Assembly (NCBI GenBank): GCA_023434825.1
Contig: JAEYSH010000009.1
Coordinates: 1-14,248, forward strand
Source of the DNA: Methanobacteriota archaeon
GTDB taxonomy: Archaea; Methanobacteriota; Methanobacteria; Methanobacteriales; Methanobacteriaceae
Direction of reading: 5' to 3'
Length of the DNA: 14,248 nucleotides
The notes under the pieces are model-generated. The model made no database searches, was not told the origin of the DNA, and saw only the letters and a list, made by a program, of their open reading frames with translations. Positions 14,024-14,248 of the stretch are shown here, in pieces; positions within the stretch are counted from its first letter, which is position 1; every line of letters starts with the position of its first letter. The translations under genes were made by a program, and so were the position numbers.

Positions 14024-14242
14024 ATGGATGAAAATCCCAAACTCATTTTAAGAACAGTTAAAGTGGGTGATCGAGGTCAAATTGTAATTCCTAAAGACAT
14101 TAGAGATCACTTCCACATAGAAAGTGGAGAAACACTGATAATAACTGGACATAGAAACAAAATAACCATAATGAAAGAAGAAATTATGAGAGAAATATCA
14201 CTCCAGATACTGGAGAAACTAGAAGAAAAAGACGAAGAATAA
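14024..14242 (+). CDS. AbrB/SpoVT-type DNA-binding protein
   Basis: The 72-aa protein is a single swapped-hairpin AbrB domain (about residues 10-52: VKVGDRGQIVIPKDIRDHF, then SGETLIITG) with a short charged helical tail (EEIMREISLQILEKLEEKDEE). Such dimers bind DNA as transition-state-type regulators or as antitoxins of toxin-antitoxin pairs. GGGAGGG lies seven bases before the ATG, a strong ribosome binding site. No partner toxin is visible because the window ends six bases after the stop codon. The twin palindromes upstream suggest it controls its own transcription. Regulator and antitoxin roles cannot be separated from this sequence alone. Confidence 0.9.
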   Translation: MDENPKLILRTVKVGDRGQIVIPKDIRDHFHIESGETLIITGHRNKITIMKEEIMREISLQILEKLEEKDEE

Positions 14243-14248
14243 ATTATA

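Noticed and set aside
13736..14031. Two overlapping open frames of 62-65 codons across the hairpin array
   Set aside because: They run through perfect inverted repeats, lack ribosome binding sites and recognisable domains, and the second overlaps the AbrB-type gene.

Overview
The window is AT-rich archaeal chromosome that reads like a Methanobacteriales methanogen (Methanobacterium-like). The grounds are an archaeal FEN1 with a C-terminal PCNA-binding motif, a methanogen-type homoaconitase/isopropylmalate dehydratase large subunit beside it, GGTGA ribosome binding sites four bases from the start codon, archaeal TATA boxes, and a parallel-beta-helix adhesin-like surface protein of the kind abundant in pseudomurein-walled methanogens. 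From memory, Methanothermobacter thermautotrophicus has the same order (homoaconitase large subunit, a small protein, FEN1).

Left part (1-2890, plus strand): the 3' part of hacA, a 193-bp gap holding small hairpins bounded by a 16-bp direct repeat, a DUF98 chorismate-lyase-like gene, fen, and a four-helix membrane protein. Middle part (3155-9644): an unrecognised 170-aa protein and a nine-repeat TPR protein (minus), a complete RNase III (plus), a beta-helix adhesin-like protein whose reading frame appears to begin at AUU (minus), a protein with the architecture of a pentameric ligand-gated ion channel (minus), and a small winged-helix regulator (minus). Right part (9802-14242): a cupin (plus) diverging from the winged-helix gene across a 30-bp palindrome; a QueG-like protein that stops just before its expected iron-sulfur motif (minus); a padR - ABC ATPase - ABC-2 permease operon (minus) with two palindromic operator candidates; a 549-bp gap with a dense array of hairpins; and an AbrB-type regulator (plus) behind two related palindromes.

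How the genes fit together: padR, the ATPase and the permease form one regulated efflux cassette closed by a hairpin terminator. The winged-helix gene and the cupin probably share a control region. The adhesin-like and channel-like proteins are both cell-surface products but appear to be transcribed separately. hacA, DUF98, fen and the membrane protein look like a former tight cluster whose first junction was opened by an inserted segment.

The most unusual signals are: (1) a family of perfect mini-hairpins (stems mostly 7-10 bp, loops usually 3 nt) with variable stems but recurring loops and linkers, at three separate intergenic sites; (2) a 16-bp copy of the DUF98 gene start left upstream of a 183-bp hairpin-bearing segment, the footprint expected of an insertion; (3) the channel-like protein; and (4) the AUU start.
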